Assembly: GCF_029784155.1 (NCBI RefSeq)
Contig: NC_073693.1
Span: 359,057,825-359,121,824, forward strand
Direction: 5' to 3'
Length of the DNA: 64,000 nt
Origin: Uranotaenia lowii
Lineage: Eukaryota; Arthropoda; Insecta; Diptera; Culicidae
The position numbers and the translations under genes were made by a program. Below, piece after piece: positions 13,401 through 22,440 of this stretch (the first letter of the stretch is position 1; each line of letters begins with the position of its first letter). Under the pieces are notes generated by a model, which was given only the letters and a program-made list of their open reading frames with translations, was not told the DNA's origin and searched no databases.

Positions 13401-13431
13401 CCCTGACGTCGCTGCATCTGAACAGACCTAA
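7483..13431 (+). CDS. BEL/Pao gag-pol polyprotein with N-terminal PHD-like finger
   Basis: From the ATG at 7483 the frame runs 1982 residues. This start was chosen because the longer frame from 7372 opens on TTG inside the LTR. Visible in order: a Cys/His PHD-like finger (about 16-62); a charged, coiled-coil-like stretch (150-230); a DUF1759-type gag region (about 320-470); zinc-knuckle cysteines (about 534 on); an aspartic protease-like segment (YDEGSS, about 648); reverse transcriptase with YMDDY (about 1065); RNase H with FTDAS (about 1254); an integrase with an HHCC zinc site (about 1590) and core motifs including SDNGTNF and GVWER; then a DUF5641-like tail. The frame is uninterrupted. 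The last 13 residues and the stop lie inside the right LTR. The product would make virus-like particles, copy the RNA and integrate it. PHD-like fingers often bind histone tails; here that role is only a guess. Confidence 0.93.
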   Translation: MVDSEEEIDCQDGFDCGGCNRPNSVERRMVSCDNCLGWWHLSCANQSPGVKDRPWRCTKCTPPSADPSESVNTADFSTPIVRSKAPHSSSTRIGRAEVENGARKKCAESNKDSSVRSAGKSVRSTTSSARIRTELELAKLVAEREIKSRRMREEMRFLEKERAIRLEELASEESFLKKKHQLEEKLVEDSGSESVSESARSGSQKAEEWLRNQLEENNNDPEEVFDVSNAEARSGKILHAMVERGEEHHANSRIDELSTSKSVHSEPRSHSARIRVPIMNLIPEVPPPKQPINPFPQPVAFANLNIGPSAEQVLARQVWPRKLPVFAGEPEEWPIFFHSYETSNAACGFSDVENLVRLRESLRGAALEAVRTKLTFPDSVPKIMETLKRFYGRPEILVRNMLAKVRKLESPKSERLDSLIKFATAVQHFCDQLEAAGLRAHLSNPDLLSELVEKLPAHHQLAWVRYKRSFPEPTLKEFGQYMEELAEDACEVTTLVPPKPEAAKYAKPSQKKEGHFHAHINSNGNQEEYRQRKPCPICGGIDHRVRNCSKFQELNLDSRKRAVRQWNLCEMCLNEHGNWKCKSRIRCNIEGCRVQHHPLLHVPAQAKKGEATVVKSVCNSHNEFRKAFFFRIVPLTLHNGNRTVDTFGFYDEGSSLTMMESSLARRLGIEGKRHPLELQWTSGVTRNEDSSKLIKCMISKLGDPKQHSFTAHTVSKLELPKQTLCYDELANRYEHLKDIPISSINDAQPEVLIGLDNIDILTPIESRQGQPGEPVAVRSLLGWAIYGPNEAGDRNDKNSVRVNFHHCDADQELNNLIRQHFVLEEPQNPFAPILESAEDKRCKTILEETTVFRDGAYETGLLWKADEVCFPDNRYMAERRLKCLESKLSKDPELQANVHQQIRDYLTKGYAHKATEEELAETSAERVWYLPLNVVSHPKKPNKRRLVWDAAASVGGVSLNNQLLKGPDLLVPLHSVICKFREWRIGFGGDVKEMFHQIRIRAADKNYQRFLFRFDATQPPDVYIMDVATFGATCSPCSAIYVLHKIADECREDFPKATTAIKEKTYMDDYFDSAPTSEEAADRAIQVKGALARAGFTMRNWVSNDESVLQAVGEISEQKSLSLISDIGGDNIERVLGLEWNPRQDCFQFPTSLRGELAPYVCGERRPTKRMALRCIMSLFDPLGLLSPYTIHGKMLFQDLWRCGIQWDDDIPDEAFEKWVRWTKLLQEINNLQIPRCYCGGDHAGGYETLQLHVFTDASELGYGCAAYFRVIEYGKVKCCLVMAKAKVASLKVQSIPRRELQAAVLGARMMVNVCSSHTVEIKEKFLWTDSTTVLSWIRSDHRRFKQYVAVRIGEILTLTDSDQWHWVPSKENIADCLTKWNKDTDPKPDGRWFNGPSFLYEPADRWPQQKSPNESTNEELRTHYLFHHIDIPIQLIDVARISKWTILLRILATAMRFISNCRRRKKALPIETVPSVENVKRYIIRTIPNIEIPLKQSEYQSAENILWRLAQSEHYPDEVKVLISNRERALEDLIKIEKSSSLYQLSPFADEFGVIRVEGRTVNAQYASFDSRFPVILPREHLVTQRLLEHYHRIFGHANRETIVNEVRQRFQIANLRSAVNEVSRSCQVCKIKKCKPHPPRMAPLPEQRLTPYTRPFAYTGVDYLGPLEVTVGRRKEKRYVAVFTCLVVRAVHLELAYSLTTDSCIMAIRRFVRRRGPPRQIFSDNGTNFVGADRELKRQIKRINVDCSDTFTNARTSWLFNPSSAPHMGGVWERMVRSVKESMRALDDGRKLNDEILLTVLAETEAFINSRPLTYMPQSSADYEALTPNHFLGNSTGDQDPMRDPISLSQALQSSYLRSQYLADATWDRWLKEYFPNMNKRSKWFEDVVSVKLGDLVYIAEGSRRTWIRGRIVELIPNKDGRIRRVAVQTASGRLERPVAKLAVMEIGNGESEQGDAEADPDSRGGECSGIPDVAASEQT
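13379..13389 (+). other. Polypurine tract of the BEL element
   Basis: GGGGTGGAGAA lies immediately before the TG of the 3' LTR. This is the usual place and composition for the plus-strand DNA primer of an LTR element. Confidence 0.7.
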
Positions 13432-13844
13432 CGGCCACGCTACGAACTGTCAAACCAGAAAACGGTTAGAAGTGAAAATTTGCGACGAACTGAGAAAGAT
13501 TTTAGAGACGCTCTGCGTAAAATTTATATGTTACCGATAGTTTTAGTTTTTTAAAGTTGTTTGTGCCATTCCGCACACCGGTAAAAACCCGATCTAAGGC
13601 TGATACCACGCACAGTCGAGCATCCCTTTCAAAAGGGCCGATATAGGCCAGAAATCTACGCTCTTTATTTGTATAACTTGGCATCAAAACACGGATACTC
13701 CTCTTGTACTAAAGGAGACAAATGTAAGAAACAAAAAATCCTATGTAAAACTTTGCCCTAATAAACTCATTGTTTTTTAGCTTTGAGCTGCTCCTGCTCC
13801 AACTAGAGCTGCTGCGAGAACCTTTAGTGAATTATATTCCAACA
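13390..13844 (+). repeat. 3' LTR of the BEL element
   Basis: A 455-bp direct repeat of 6992-7446. Its first 42 bases also encode the end and stop of the polyprotein. The following 4-mer AGTA matches the one before the 5' LTR. Confidence 0.93.
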
Positions 13845-13890
13845 AGTAAAAGGCCTTTAATAAACTAGTTATAAATAAAAAAAAAAAAAA

Positions 13891-13905
13891 AGATACTTAT
13901 AGGTG
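13891..13905. repeat. Right target-site duplication of the retrocopy
   Basis: AGATACTTATAGGTG directly follows the poly(A) run and matches 6770-6784. Confidence 0.75.
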
Positions 13906-14215
13906 TTTTAAAGAACCTTTATGGGAATTCTAAGCGACATGTCAAAAATATCTGTCAATTTCTTGTCATGGTATTTGGTTTGTTCATATCAGCACTGATA
14001 TTTACAAATGGAATTCAAGAATTTTTCGAATCTTTCTTATCAATGTTAAGAAATTCGAATAAATTTTTGATGATGAGAATTTTTGTTTTTATTTATTAAA
14101 TGTACTGAAAGTCCTTTAAACGAAATAAGGTCCAATCTATTGACCAACCCATTCAATCATCAAAAAAGAGATTAAGTTGAAATACTGATTATTAAAGTGG
14201 CACTGAACTATTGCT

Positions 14216-14285
14216 TCATTGGTCGAGAGGCTGGTGAATTTCATTGCAACCTAGAGAGCAGTGGTTCAATTCTCTAGGCGTAAGT
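14216..14285 (+). other. tRNA-like sequence (A- and B-box words), possible SINE relic
   Basis: TGGTCGAGAGGCTGG resembles a pol III A box. About 30 bases further on, GGTTCAATTCT resembles a B box. A full cloverleaf was not assembled, so this is offered as a tRNA-derived relic, not a functional tRNA. Confidence 0.3.
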
Positions 14286-14556
14286 AGCTTTTGTAATCAA
14301 AACAATATAATTAAAATCAATGAGATAGACCATGATGGACCGGCAACATAGCAATCTGTCAGAGCAATCTTTCAACCGGTTTTTCTTCGGCTCGTAGAAG
14401 TTTTTTGACATTCTCTTAGAAGCTGAATAGCAAGCCACGTTAACGAACTTGAAAGTAGCTTTAAGAACTTAAATTTTGGGCTGACTCTCTTCAGACAGAA
14501 ACGAGAGCTGATTAAGCTTCTAGGAAACCTTTTTAAGGGAATTTTGGTTGCTTGGG

Positions 14557-14989
14557 CTGCAACGTGATTTACACATTTACACATCAATTTAAAAATAGTC
14601 AAAATTATCAAGGTTTCAACTGTACTGGAAAAATTATCAAAATGATTAACTTAAAGATTGACAAAACGTAAAAAAAAGAATCATAGCTTTAAAAATCTTT
14701 TCAACACGTGAACCACCTTGAAGTCCCATCAGCGCTACTGCATTTGAGCGTCCAGATTAGGAACCAGTGCTATCACAGACATCAACCAAACTCTCTTGAA
14801 AAAGAATTTGGTGCATGAAATTATCTTGAATCATCAACACCATTTGACATTCCATGGACACACCATGGTTTCGGGACGGTGTCTCGCTGACGGTTCTCGT
14901 CTCCGAAAAGCCATGAAAAAGATGAAAAACTGATGAGGTGTCAAACGTTCGATTCCAGCAAAGCAAAAATCCTCTCAAAAAGTATCGCG
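14557..14989. other. Intergenic DNA, no gene seen
   Basis: No supported frame or repeat was recognised between the CCCAAG element and the candidate exon that follows. Confidence 0.4.
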
Positions 14990-15256
14990 CAAGCATCTCG
15001 TTCGCATCATCGTCGTCGTCGTTCCTTCGCCGTCGTTTTTCGTTATACGTTGTTACAATAGTTTTCTACACACCGAACGTGTTGTGTGATTTCGCTTTCC
15101 TGGACTGGACACATCGGGAGAACGTCCTTTTTGGCGTGGAATACTCGACCGAGCACCGGAACACAGCTAGCCTACACCTGTTGGTAGATTCCTAACCGGG
15201 GAATTTGAACGGGGACTTGCAAGTAGCACAGCAGCTAGCACTACGTGAAAGTTGAG
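14990..15256 (+). other. Candidate noncoding 5' exon ending at a GT donor
   Basis: This is a GC-richer block after AT-rich DNA. It holds CGTCGT-type repeats near 15015-15040 and ends GTTGAG|GTACGT, a good donor at 15256/15257. The next plus-strand gene with a clear splice acceptor before its start codon is RAMP4 (acceptor CCACAG at 22836). A 7.6-kb first intron joining the two is possible but unproven. No coding frame is claimed. Confidence 0.25.
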
Positions 15257-15749
15257 GTACGTGGAAATTTTTTCTAGATGTTTTTTTTTCTTTTTTCAGC
15301 TAGTTTGTTGCTGAGGGGCCACTTTTTGAAGGAACTTCCCCCAGGTTGTTGGCATCTTAATCCCATTTTAATGGGTTTAGAATATGTCTTCTGGAAGTGG
15401 GTTGATTCAATAAGGAAATTTTCTTGTGGGTGGGTGTGACGTTCTCCTTGTTGGTATGACAAAAAATACTAGTTGATTGATAGAAAAACAAATTTTCCCA
15501 AGATTGTTGGTACTTTCCATAATCTGAATTGATACAGGAAATTACGTTGGTCAACACTCTCGAAGAACTTGCGGAGATAAGCATTTCAATTGGACTGATT
15601 TGGGTTTTACATCATCTGTTGCATCGGAATTGCAGATAACTAGTTAACATCTTTTTATATCTCACTCTCAAGCAGCTTCAGATATTGGTATTGATCGTCA
15701 GTTTCCCCCACGTCAGTTGAACTTCGATCCTTATCTTCAATGTACAGGA
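15257..15749. other. No gene recognised
   Basis: Nothing supportable was seen here. If the upstream donor is real, the stretch would be intronic. Confidence 0.35.
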
Positions 15750-16160
15750 GGTCCTTGACCTTGACTGGGAACAGGATGATCACAACAAGCATGTTATAGC
15801 CATTGCCAGTATGTGTACATTGGCGATCCAGCTTCGGAGACTAGCAAACGTGAATCGGGCCTTTCTGATCCAGGGGTTTTGATGTCTTTCTTGGTACTAC
15901 CAAATGTAGATTTCAAGGCTTAAGAAGTATTTCTTTTTCTCAACCTACTTGCTGCCCTGCTATCGTAACGATGGAACGATTTTCTGTATTGTCTTTCATC
16001 GGTTTGGTCTCTCCGACGTTGACTTTGAGGGGTATGTGTTACCTAAGAGTCTCTCTGACCATTCGTGTTTGCCTTTGAACGAGTAGGTAATACAATATCG
16101 TCAAGACCATTGGGCTGCTCCATTTTCGAAGGATTCCACGGCAATTCTCGGTCGATCAAT
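15750..16160 (-). pseudogene. Degenerate copy of non-LTR element A, C-terminal RT region
   Basis: Several phrases match the better copy at 17420-17780: GGAGACTAGCAAACG followed by an AATCGGGC word, GATGTCTTTCTTGGTAC, and GATTCCACGGCAAT. The copy is frameshifted, with no usable frame. It is therefore an old fragment of the same minus-strand retrotransposon family. Confidence 0.55.
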
Positions 16161-16197
16161 CCAGACAGAATCTCGTACATTACGATTAGAATAATTG

Positions 16198-16750
16198 CTA
16201 AAATACATTTTTGACAGTAATTTTATCAGCGTTTGGTGTTATTGGAGCATCAGTACTGTAAGGTTCTTGTTCATTTGTTATTACTGATTCTTCATCATTC
16301 GTTATTTTTCGTTCTAAACTGGAATCATGTTTCAACCGTATTCGTTTCCAATGTTCTACGATGCGTTCAAATGTCCTTCCTGAAATATCTTCATCAACCG
16401 CTTTCAGGCGCACTTTTCAAGTGTCGGTCTGCGTTTTTTTTTAATTTAGTTGATAACTTGTTTGATTTTTTATCAAAACTTTATCTCCCTGTTGAATTTA
16501 AATAATCTCAACTTTACATCAAATGTCTTCTGCTTCTTTGCCTTTATGCTTGCTGTCTTGAACGTGATAATCAGTTGGCGTATTTTCCAAATTTTCAACT
16601 GTTGGTAATATTGAACGAACTGTTCTTCCATAACACAATTCCACAGATGTTTCCCATGTAGTCGAATGTGAAGTTGGATCACAAGGTAATTCTTAAGATC
16701 TCTTTTCCAATCTCTCCCGAAAGCATGGCTGAATTGAAGTCTCATCATTC
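16198..16750 (-). pseudogene. Ty3/Gypsy pol fragment, integrase C-terminal region
   Basis: Minus-strand translations include FGRDWKRDLKNYL, a phrase typical of the segment downstream of the integrase core in Gypsy elements, then QKTFDVKLR and FKFNREIKF in shifted frames. A further frame has FERIVEHWKRIR, close to the end of the pol product. Several frame changes and stops show it is dead. No LTRs were identified beside it. Confidence 0.45.
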
Positions 16751-16984
16751 AGATCGATTCTGTATTTTAACAAGATAATTTTTTAAGGTCAATATGGTGT
16801 TGTGGTATTTGACGACAAAACTATGCGAATGCTTTTCTGTTCAATTTTTTGAGCATTACTATGTGTTATTGTTCTTGGACATCCAAGTCTCCAAGTCCAA
16901 GCCAAGAAATTAGTCCTTGGTATCGACTAAAATAATCCATCACCGTCCATCTTTGTAAGGGTCTTGCGCCGATTGATCGACGCA

Positions 16985-17820
16985 TAGGTCTGAGATAAAT
17001 GATCTCCACTGCTGGCGATACGGAGCCAGCGTCTTCACTTGCTGGCAGCCAAGGTTCTCGTCAACTGTGCGGATTTCAGCGGCTAGACTTCGCCACCACG
17101 AAATTTTGGGCCTGCCTTTTATTCGATGCCCATCTGGATTCCAGTCAAGCGCCTCTCTGCAAATCTCGTTTTCATCTCTTCGCAGTGTGTGTCTAATCCA
17201 TCTCCACTTAGGTTCCCTAATCTCAATTTATAGCGCCTTTTGATGACACTGACGATGTAGTTCCACGTTTGAGATCCAGTTGCCAGGCCACCAAGCGCGG
17301 ATGATGCAGTTTTGCAGTTTTCGTGTTGTCACCGCATATATGCACCAAATTTCGCACCCGTACATCAATATGGGTTTGAGTTAAAGATTCGAATTTTCGT
17401 TCGTAGAGTTATCTGACGTGAGCGTCAGATGTTTCGGAGACTCGCAAACGCAAATCGGGCTTTTCTGATCCGGGTTTCGATGTCTTTCTTGGTACCACCA
17501 TCAGTCGATATCTGGCTACCAAGATACTGGAAGCACTCCACTTTCTTAACCTGTTGCCCAGCTACCATGAAACTGTAGGGATTTCCTGAGTTGATCTCCA
17601 TCGACTTGATCTTTCCAACATTGACTTTGAGACCTGCTGTCTTGGAGCTTTCGGTGAGGTCGTCGAGTTTGCTCTGCATATCCGGTTGCTTTTGGGTGAG
17701 CAAAACATTATCGTCTGCCAGGTCCAGGTCAAGGTCGTTCAGTAGCTCCATTGTTGAAGGATTCCACGGCAATCCTCGGTTCGGTGCACAGACGCACATC
17801 GGAGAGCTTCAAAGAGTCAG
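16985..17820 (-). pseudogene. Non-LTR element A, 3' part of the reverse transcriptase frame
   Basis: Minus-strand frame 17425-17799 contains LADDNVLL (the catalytic ADD box), then KTAGLKVNVGKIKSM, then the family phrase FQYLGSQISTDGGTKKDI with TRIRKARFAFASL. This is the C-terminal half of a non-LTR reverse transcriptase. The upstream half is at 19395-20616, separated by a plus-strand insertion. A fragment of its 3' end recurs at 42962-43055. The clade is not decided. Stops and shifts make it inactive. Confidence 0.75.
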
Positions 17821-17825
17821 CTGAC

Positions 17826-19394
17826 TTGTTTACAGATTTTTTAGCAGCGTGTGTAGCCCAGTCACTCCTGATTGTAATAATGTGTACTTTGATACACTTC
17901 CTAGCTATGACATCAGTCTACCGCAACCCGTTTTCAGTGAACAAGAAGTTCTAAAAGTGCTAAATTCTCTTGATCCCTCGAAAGGATCTAGGCCTGATGG
18001 GATTCCAACATCGCTTGTCGTAAAAATAGCTGCTTCGCTTGTCACACCGCTGTGCATGATTTTCAATCGATCGATCTCGGAAGGTACCTTTCCTACTCTG
18101 TGGAAAATCGAATCAATCTCACCGATCCATAAGTCAGGAAATGCTCATCGTGTAGAGAATTACAGGCCAATATCGATTCTTTGCTGCTTTTTCAAAGTCC
18201 TGATATACGAGAGAATCTACTCAGCAGCCTCTCCAATACTCACCGATGTCCAGCACGGGTTCATCAAGAAACAATCAACCTTGACAAACCTAATGATTTA
18301 TGCCAGCGATTTGCATTCTGCAACAGGTAAAAAACTGTAAGTGCATTTTGTAAAGGCTTTCGACAAAGTACCTCACAGAATCGTAAGAGAAAAACTTGAT
18401 CGATATGGATTTCCCGAGTGGGCAACTAAATGGCTGTATTCGTATCTGCTAGGCTTTATTTACATTCGTGGGACTCACTCCTCCGTATTCGACATGCCGT
18501 CTGGTGTTCCGCAGGGTAGTCATCTTGGACCGCTCATCTTCGTGATTTTTATTAACGACTTGGCAACATTCCTTCAGTCGCCGAAACTGCTGTTTGCAGA
18601 TGATCTTAAAATCTACCGGACCATTGATTCGATATTGGATTGTGTTGCGCTTCAGGAGGACGTCGATCGATTATTAGTATGGTGCGAATTACACGGTATG
18701 GAAGTTAACGCCGAAAAATGTAAGTGTATAAGCTTTTTTAGAACTAGAGCCTCTGTTGTCTACGACTACGGTCTAAGGGACACCTCTCTTGAAAGAGTAA
18801 CTTTTATTAAAGACCTCAGAATAACGTTTGACCAAAAGCTCTCATTTGTTCAACACACCGCGACCACTGCAGCCAAAGCCTTGCTCGGCTTCCTGCGTCG
18901 GAATACCCGTATGCTCTAAAAACAGTTTTCTGCTCATTGGTACGCAGTGTTCTGGAATATGCGGTACCGGTCTGGGCATGGCAAGATCCCGTACGGTTAC
19001 CACCCTATTCTGAGATGTATGCCTTGCTATCAATGACGTCTTTGAGCCAAAGAAGAACTTCGCACATTCGTTTACGATATCTTGACAAATGCCGTTGACT
19101 GCCCGCAATTGCTTCAGAGATTGAACATTTACGTTCCAGCACGCCGACTGCGTAATCAAACCATGTTTTGGCTGCCAAGAAGCAGGACTGTCTTCGGACA
19201 GAATCACCCCCTCTTTCGATGTTGTGAAGTTTTCAATGCTTTTTCTCACTTGTTTGACTATTATGTTACAAAATCTAAGTTTAAATGTGCAATCCGTGAC
19301 GTCACCTAGCTTAATTACTATGTAATTTAATTATAAGTTAATCTTAAACAATCAGTCTGTATGACAATAGTCAAAGACTCCAAAAAATAAATAA
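17826..19394 (+). mobile_element. CR1-like non-LTR retrotransposon fragment inserted in element A
   Basis: Plus-strand frames 17849-18340 and 18341-18919 together hold RT blocks: DGIPTSLV, ENYRPISIL, QHGFIKKQSTLTNL, FVKAFDKVPH, SGVPQGSHLGPL and LLFADDLKIY. A stop between the two frames (near 18338) and later decay break the gene. It ends near 19394 with GTCTGTATGACAATAGTC and an A/T-rich AATAAATAA tail, a 3' end repeated at 51522-51608. GSHLGPL and YRPISIL fit the CR1/L2 group better than Jockey, but this is a judgement by eye. No N-terminal endonuclease was seen, so it is 5' truncated. Confidence 0.75.
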
Positions 19395-20616
19395 GATGAT
19401 CGATGCAGTCTCATCGATTACGATAAGAAAGAGTAGCGGTGATAAAATTCATCCTTGTCTCACTCCAGCAGTTATCGGGATTGAATCAGACAAGACACAG
19501 TCGTGTAGGACCTTGCACGAAAATGCTTAGTATAGTGCTTCGATGAGACAGACTAGCTTCTCTGGGACTCCTCGTCAACTCAAAGCCGCCCAGATGTTTT
19601 CGTCGTTAGTCGGTCGAATATTTTTTCGAAATCAACGAACACTAGCAGAAGAGAGTCCTGGAATTCGTTGATTTGTTCCAGTATTATTCGTAGCGTTGTG
19701 ATGTGGTCCACACATGATCGTCCGGATCGGAATCCAGCTTGTTGCCGTCGGAGTGTAGCGTCGATATTCTCCTGGATCCTGTTCAGGATCACTTTGCAGA
19801 GTACTTTGAGAGTTGTACAGATCAAAGTTATGCCACGCCAGTTATCGCACTCTGTCAGGTCTCCTTTCTTCGGAATCTTTGCAAGGATACCCTGCAACCA
19901 GTCGGCCGGGAATAGTGCAGTGTCCCAAATGTCAGCGAAAAGACGGTGCAACATTTGTGCTGACAAGGTAGGGTCGGCTTTGAGCATTTCAGCAAGAATT
20001 CAATCGATCCCAGGCGCTTTTGTTGGATTTCATCACTTTGATTGCCGCTTCTATTTCAGCCAGCGAAGGCGCTTCCGAGTTTACGCCATTAATGCGACTT
20101 ACAGTTGGCGCTACGAGCTGCGGGTTCTGTTGGCCATCTCTATTTGTGACTCGGAAGCGATGTTCAAAATGCTCAGTCTAACGCTTGAGTTGATCTGTTC
20201 GATCTGCTCGGTCTTTCAGCGGCATTCTTGCATTAGTCCTGGCACCACTAAGGCGGCGAGAAATGTCATAAAGTAATCGGATATCTGCAATGGCGGCGGC
20301 GCTTTCTCCCTCTTCGGCTAGGGAGTTTGTCCAAGCTCTCAGTTTCATCCGACATCCAATCACTTCTTCCACAAACTTTACCGATAGTACCATGGCTCGT
20401 CGTGATTAAGGCATTCTTGATTCCACACCATTGTTCTTCGACTGTTCCGTCTGTCGGCAGTTTCGAGGCTCGGGATTCAAGCTGTTCAACGTATGCCCTT
20501 TTCACCTCTGGATTCTCCAACCGGCGGACGCCGTATCGACATCCGACTTTCTCCTCTCGCCACTAGACACGCCCAATTTTCAGCCGTATCTCAACAAGGA
20601 CGAGGAGATGGTCAGA
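19395..20616 (-). pseudogene. Non-LTR element A, N-terminal RT part
   Basis: Minus-strand frame 19580-19987 has ILAKIPKKGDL, CDNWRGITL, QQAGFRSGRSCVDHITTLR and LVFVDFEKIFDRL, all early RT blocks. Just downstream (19440-19500 reversed) the sequence reads like the 'G-V-R-Q-G' RT block. Positions 20178-20600 (minus) resemble the linker between endonuclease and RT. The frame is broken in several places. Its missing continuation is at 16985-17820. Confidence 0.75.
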
Positions 20617-21952
20617 TAAAGCTTAGTTCTTTTAGAAATGGGACAGTTACGAATGCGTCTATCTCAAAAACCTTTCGTTTGATCTAAATACTTTCTATGA
20701 AGGAAATGAAGGTAATCTTATAATAATTCATGAAAAAATTTGAAAAAAAATATTTATCGTTTTTTTGTAAGAATAAATTCTATTTAATTCTTGGTACCTC
20801 CCTTCGGCCAGCGCACACTTTTTTCAGTCATGATAATGATTAGATTTTCAAATTAATACTTCGTCAAATCTGTATTTTAGGTGGCTACATCCCCCTCTTT
20901 CAATTTCTGATACTTTTCGGACCAATACTTCTCTTTCAAAAGAAACTGAGGCCACTTTAGTGGATACAGCTGTTTCGAAATTAACAAATTTGATTATTTT
21001 TGAGCCACTTTTTGAGCGTTTTTAATGGAATTTCTGCTGGCAAAATCTGGCAATAACGAAGTAAAACCATGAGCAGATTGAACTTAATGTATAATTGGTT
21101 AGTATAGATCGTAGGTTGCGAAGGGTACATAAAAGATTACTCTTTTAAGGCTTTTGAAAAGAGTGAAAATCATAGTTTTCGTTTTGAAAATTGTTGTTTT
21201 TTTTTCCACAGGAGCAGAATTCTGGCAAATCATTATATTTTATACAAAATAACCAGCAAAAACATACATCAATATACTCGGGACCTTGCAACGAGCAGAC
21301 GTGGTATAGGATTCAAACGCTGGAATTTGTTTAAAAAGGGTTTTTCATAAGTTTTGTCGTTCATCAGAAATCATCTGTCCCATATCCTGGGAACCAGATA
21401 TACAGCTTACGAGCTGTGGATCTAGCAAAAAGTTTTTGTTTGAGGTTAGGTTTGAATGACTCATAACATGGCAACACATTCAGCTTATCGGAGAAATTTT
21501 TTTTTGGATATCTCAGCGACCTGCACTTAGTTTTCCGCTTATTCAAAATTAAAAATGCTGGTATGAGACTTGACTTCCCTGATGACCCTTAGCCGAAGTT
21601 GCCGATCATATGCTTCACTCAAATGGTTGATTTCAACTTTGTGGACATTTTTGACAGTATTTCCATACTTTTCCACCACTCACACTCAGTATTTCTTTGA
21701 ATAATCAACGGTTTTGTAGGCTATCAATTTGATAATGATGGATTTTGAATGAAACTGTGCAAAATTATATTTTCCTTTTTCTCTTGCATCGTAAATTTCT
21801 CAAAAACGCGTAAATTTTAAATTTTGAAAAAAATAGGTCGGATAGTACATTTTACAGGCAACAAAATGCTGTCAAAATTTTGAATGTCCGATTACTAGTA
21901 AACGAGCTATGAGCAAAAGAAAGTGTCCCATTTCTAAAAGAACTAAGCTTTA
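20617..21952. mobile_element. 1.34-kb TIR element, copy 1 (TA target)
   Basis: The ends read TAAAGCTTAGTTCTTTTAG and, inverted, CTAAAAGAACTAAGCTTTA, with the nearby words AAATGGGACA and TGTCCCATTT extending the terminal repeat to about 28 bp. Removing it rejoins the endonuclease region of element A with one TA, so the insertion site is clear. A diverged second copy is at 36290-37627. No transposase motifs were found in six frames, so it is non-autonomous, plausibly Tc1/mariner-related because of the TA duplication. Confidence 0.8.
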
Positions 21953-22440
21953 CAATGTCGGTGTTTCGTTCATTGCAGATATCGAGAAGGGTCTTTCTCC
22001 ATTTTTGGCTGATACTCAGATGTGATCAATTTTATGTTCTGTTCGGCCATTTTGCGACAACCAAGTGACCTTATTTGCTGGTAGATGGGGAAAGAGCGAT
22101 CCACCTATCACCATGTTGTTGTTGCCACGAAATTCTTCAAACTGCTCTCCGTTTTCGCTCATCTGTCTTGGACCCTTGTATCGCCTTATGATGTGCTCAA
22201 AGTCTTGATTATTGGAGCCAATCTTCGTGTTGAAGTCGCCAAGTAGATTTGGATGTCACTTTTTGGAATTTTCTCAACAACGTTGTTATTTTTTTCCGTA
22301 TCAAGTTTAAGTTCAGTGTCGTGACCGATTACATTCAGGAGCGTTAGGTTGTTATCCTACTCTTAATCTTTATCTTGAACCAAGCTGGCGGGAGTCGCAT
22401 ATTCAGCCGCTGGGACCCAGACAGACACGGGAATAATGAT
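21953..22440 (-). pseudogene. Non-LTR element A, endonuclease region
   Basis: This continues the minus-strand element beyond the 1.34-kb insertion. Translated words such as the GDFNTK-like motif (22225-22235 reversed, in 'ttcgtgttgaagtcgcc') fit an APE-type endonuclease. The start of the element is not identifiable. Confidence 0.5.

Larger units (their letters stand above)
6992..13844 (+). mobile_element. Full-length BEL/Pao LTR retrotransposon
   Basis: The element has two direct 455-bp LTRs starting TG and ending CA, a single long open gag-pol frame, and a purine tract just before the right LTR. The flanking 4-mer AGTA (6988-6991 and 13845-13848) fits a target duplication. The LTRs appear identical by eye and the coding frame has no stop, so the insertion is recent and could be competent for transposition. 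No clear primer-binding site could be assigned directly after the left LTR. The domain order protease, RT, RNase H, integrase with DUF1759 and DUF5641-like regions is typical of the BEL/Pao lineage. Confidence 0.93.
6785..13890 (+). pseudogene. Poly(A)-tailed retrocopy, split by the BEL insertion
   Basis: Outside the BEL element, about 250 bp remain (6785-6991 and 13849-13890). They end in AATAAA (about 13858), then a run of A, between 15-bp direct repeats. One frame near the left end reads through lysine-rich codons (K-K-A-T-T-G-P) to a TAA, so this may be the 3' end of a retrotransposed cellular mRNA. The source gene is not recognised. A 5'-truncated LINE or SINE tail would look similar. 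Confidence 0.5.
6535..14556. mobile_element. CCCAAG-terminal TIR element, interrupted by nested insertions
   Basis: The left end reads CCCAAGCAACCAAAAG and the right end, ATTTTGGTTGCTTGGG, is its inverted complement. Without the nested retrocopy and BEL element the body would be roughly 0.9 kb. A second element with the same kind of terminus lies at 27699-29106, where a TTA target duplication is visible. Here the flanks (ACT and CTG) do not match, so the duplication is eroded or the boundary is slightly off. No transposase is recognised, so it is probably non-autonomous. Confidence 0.5.

Noticed and set aside
14216..14285. Functional tRNA gene
   Set aside because: A- and B-box words are present, but no cloverleaf or clear anticodon could be built, so it is kept only as tRNA-like.
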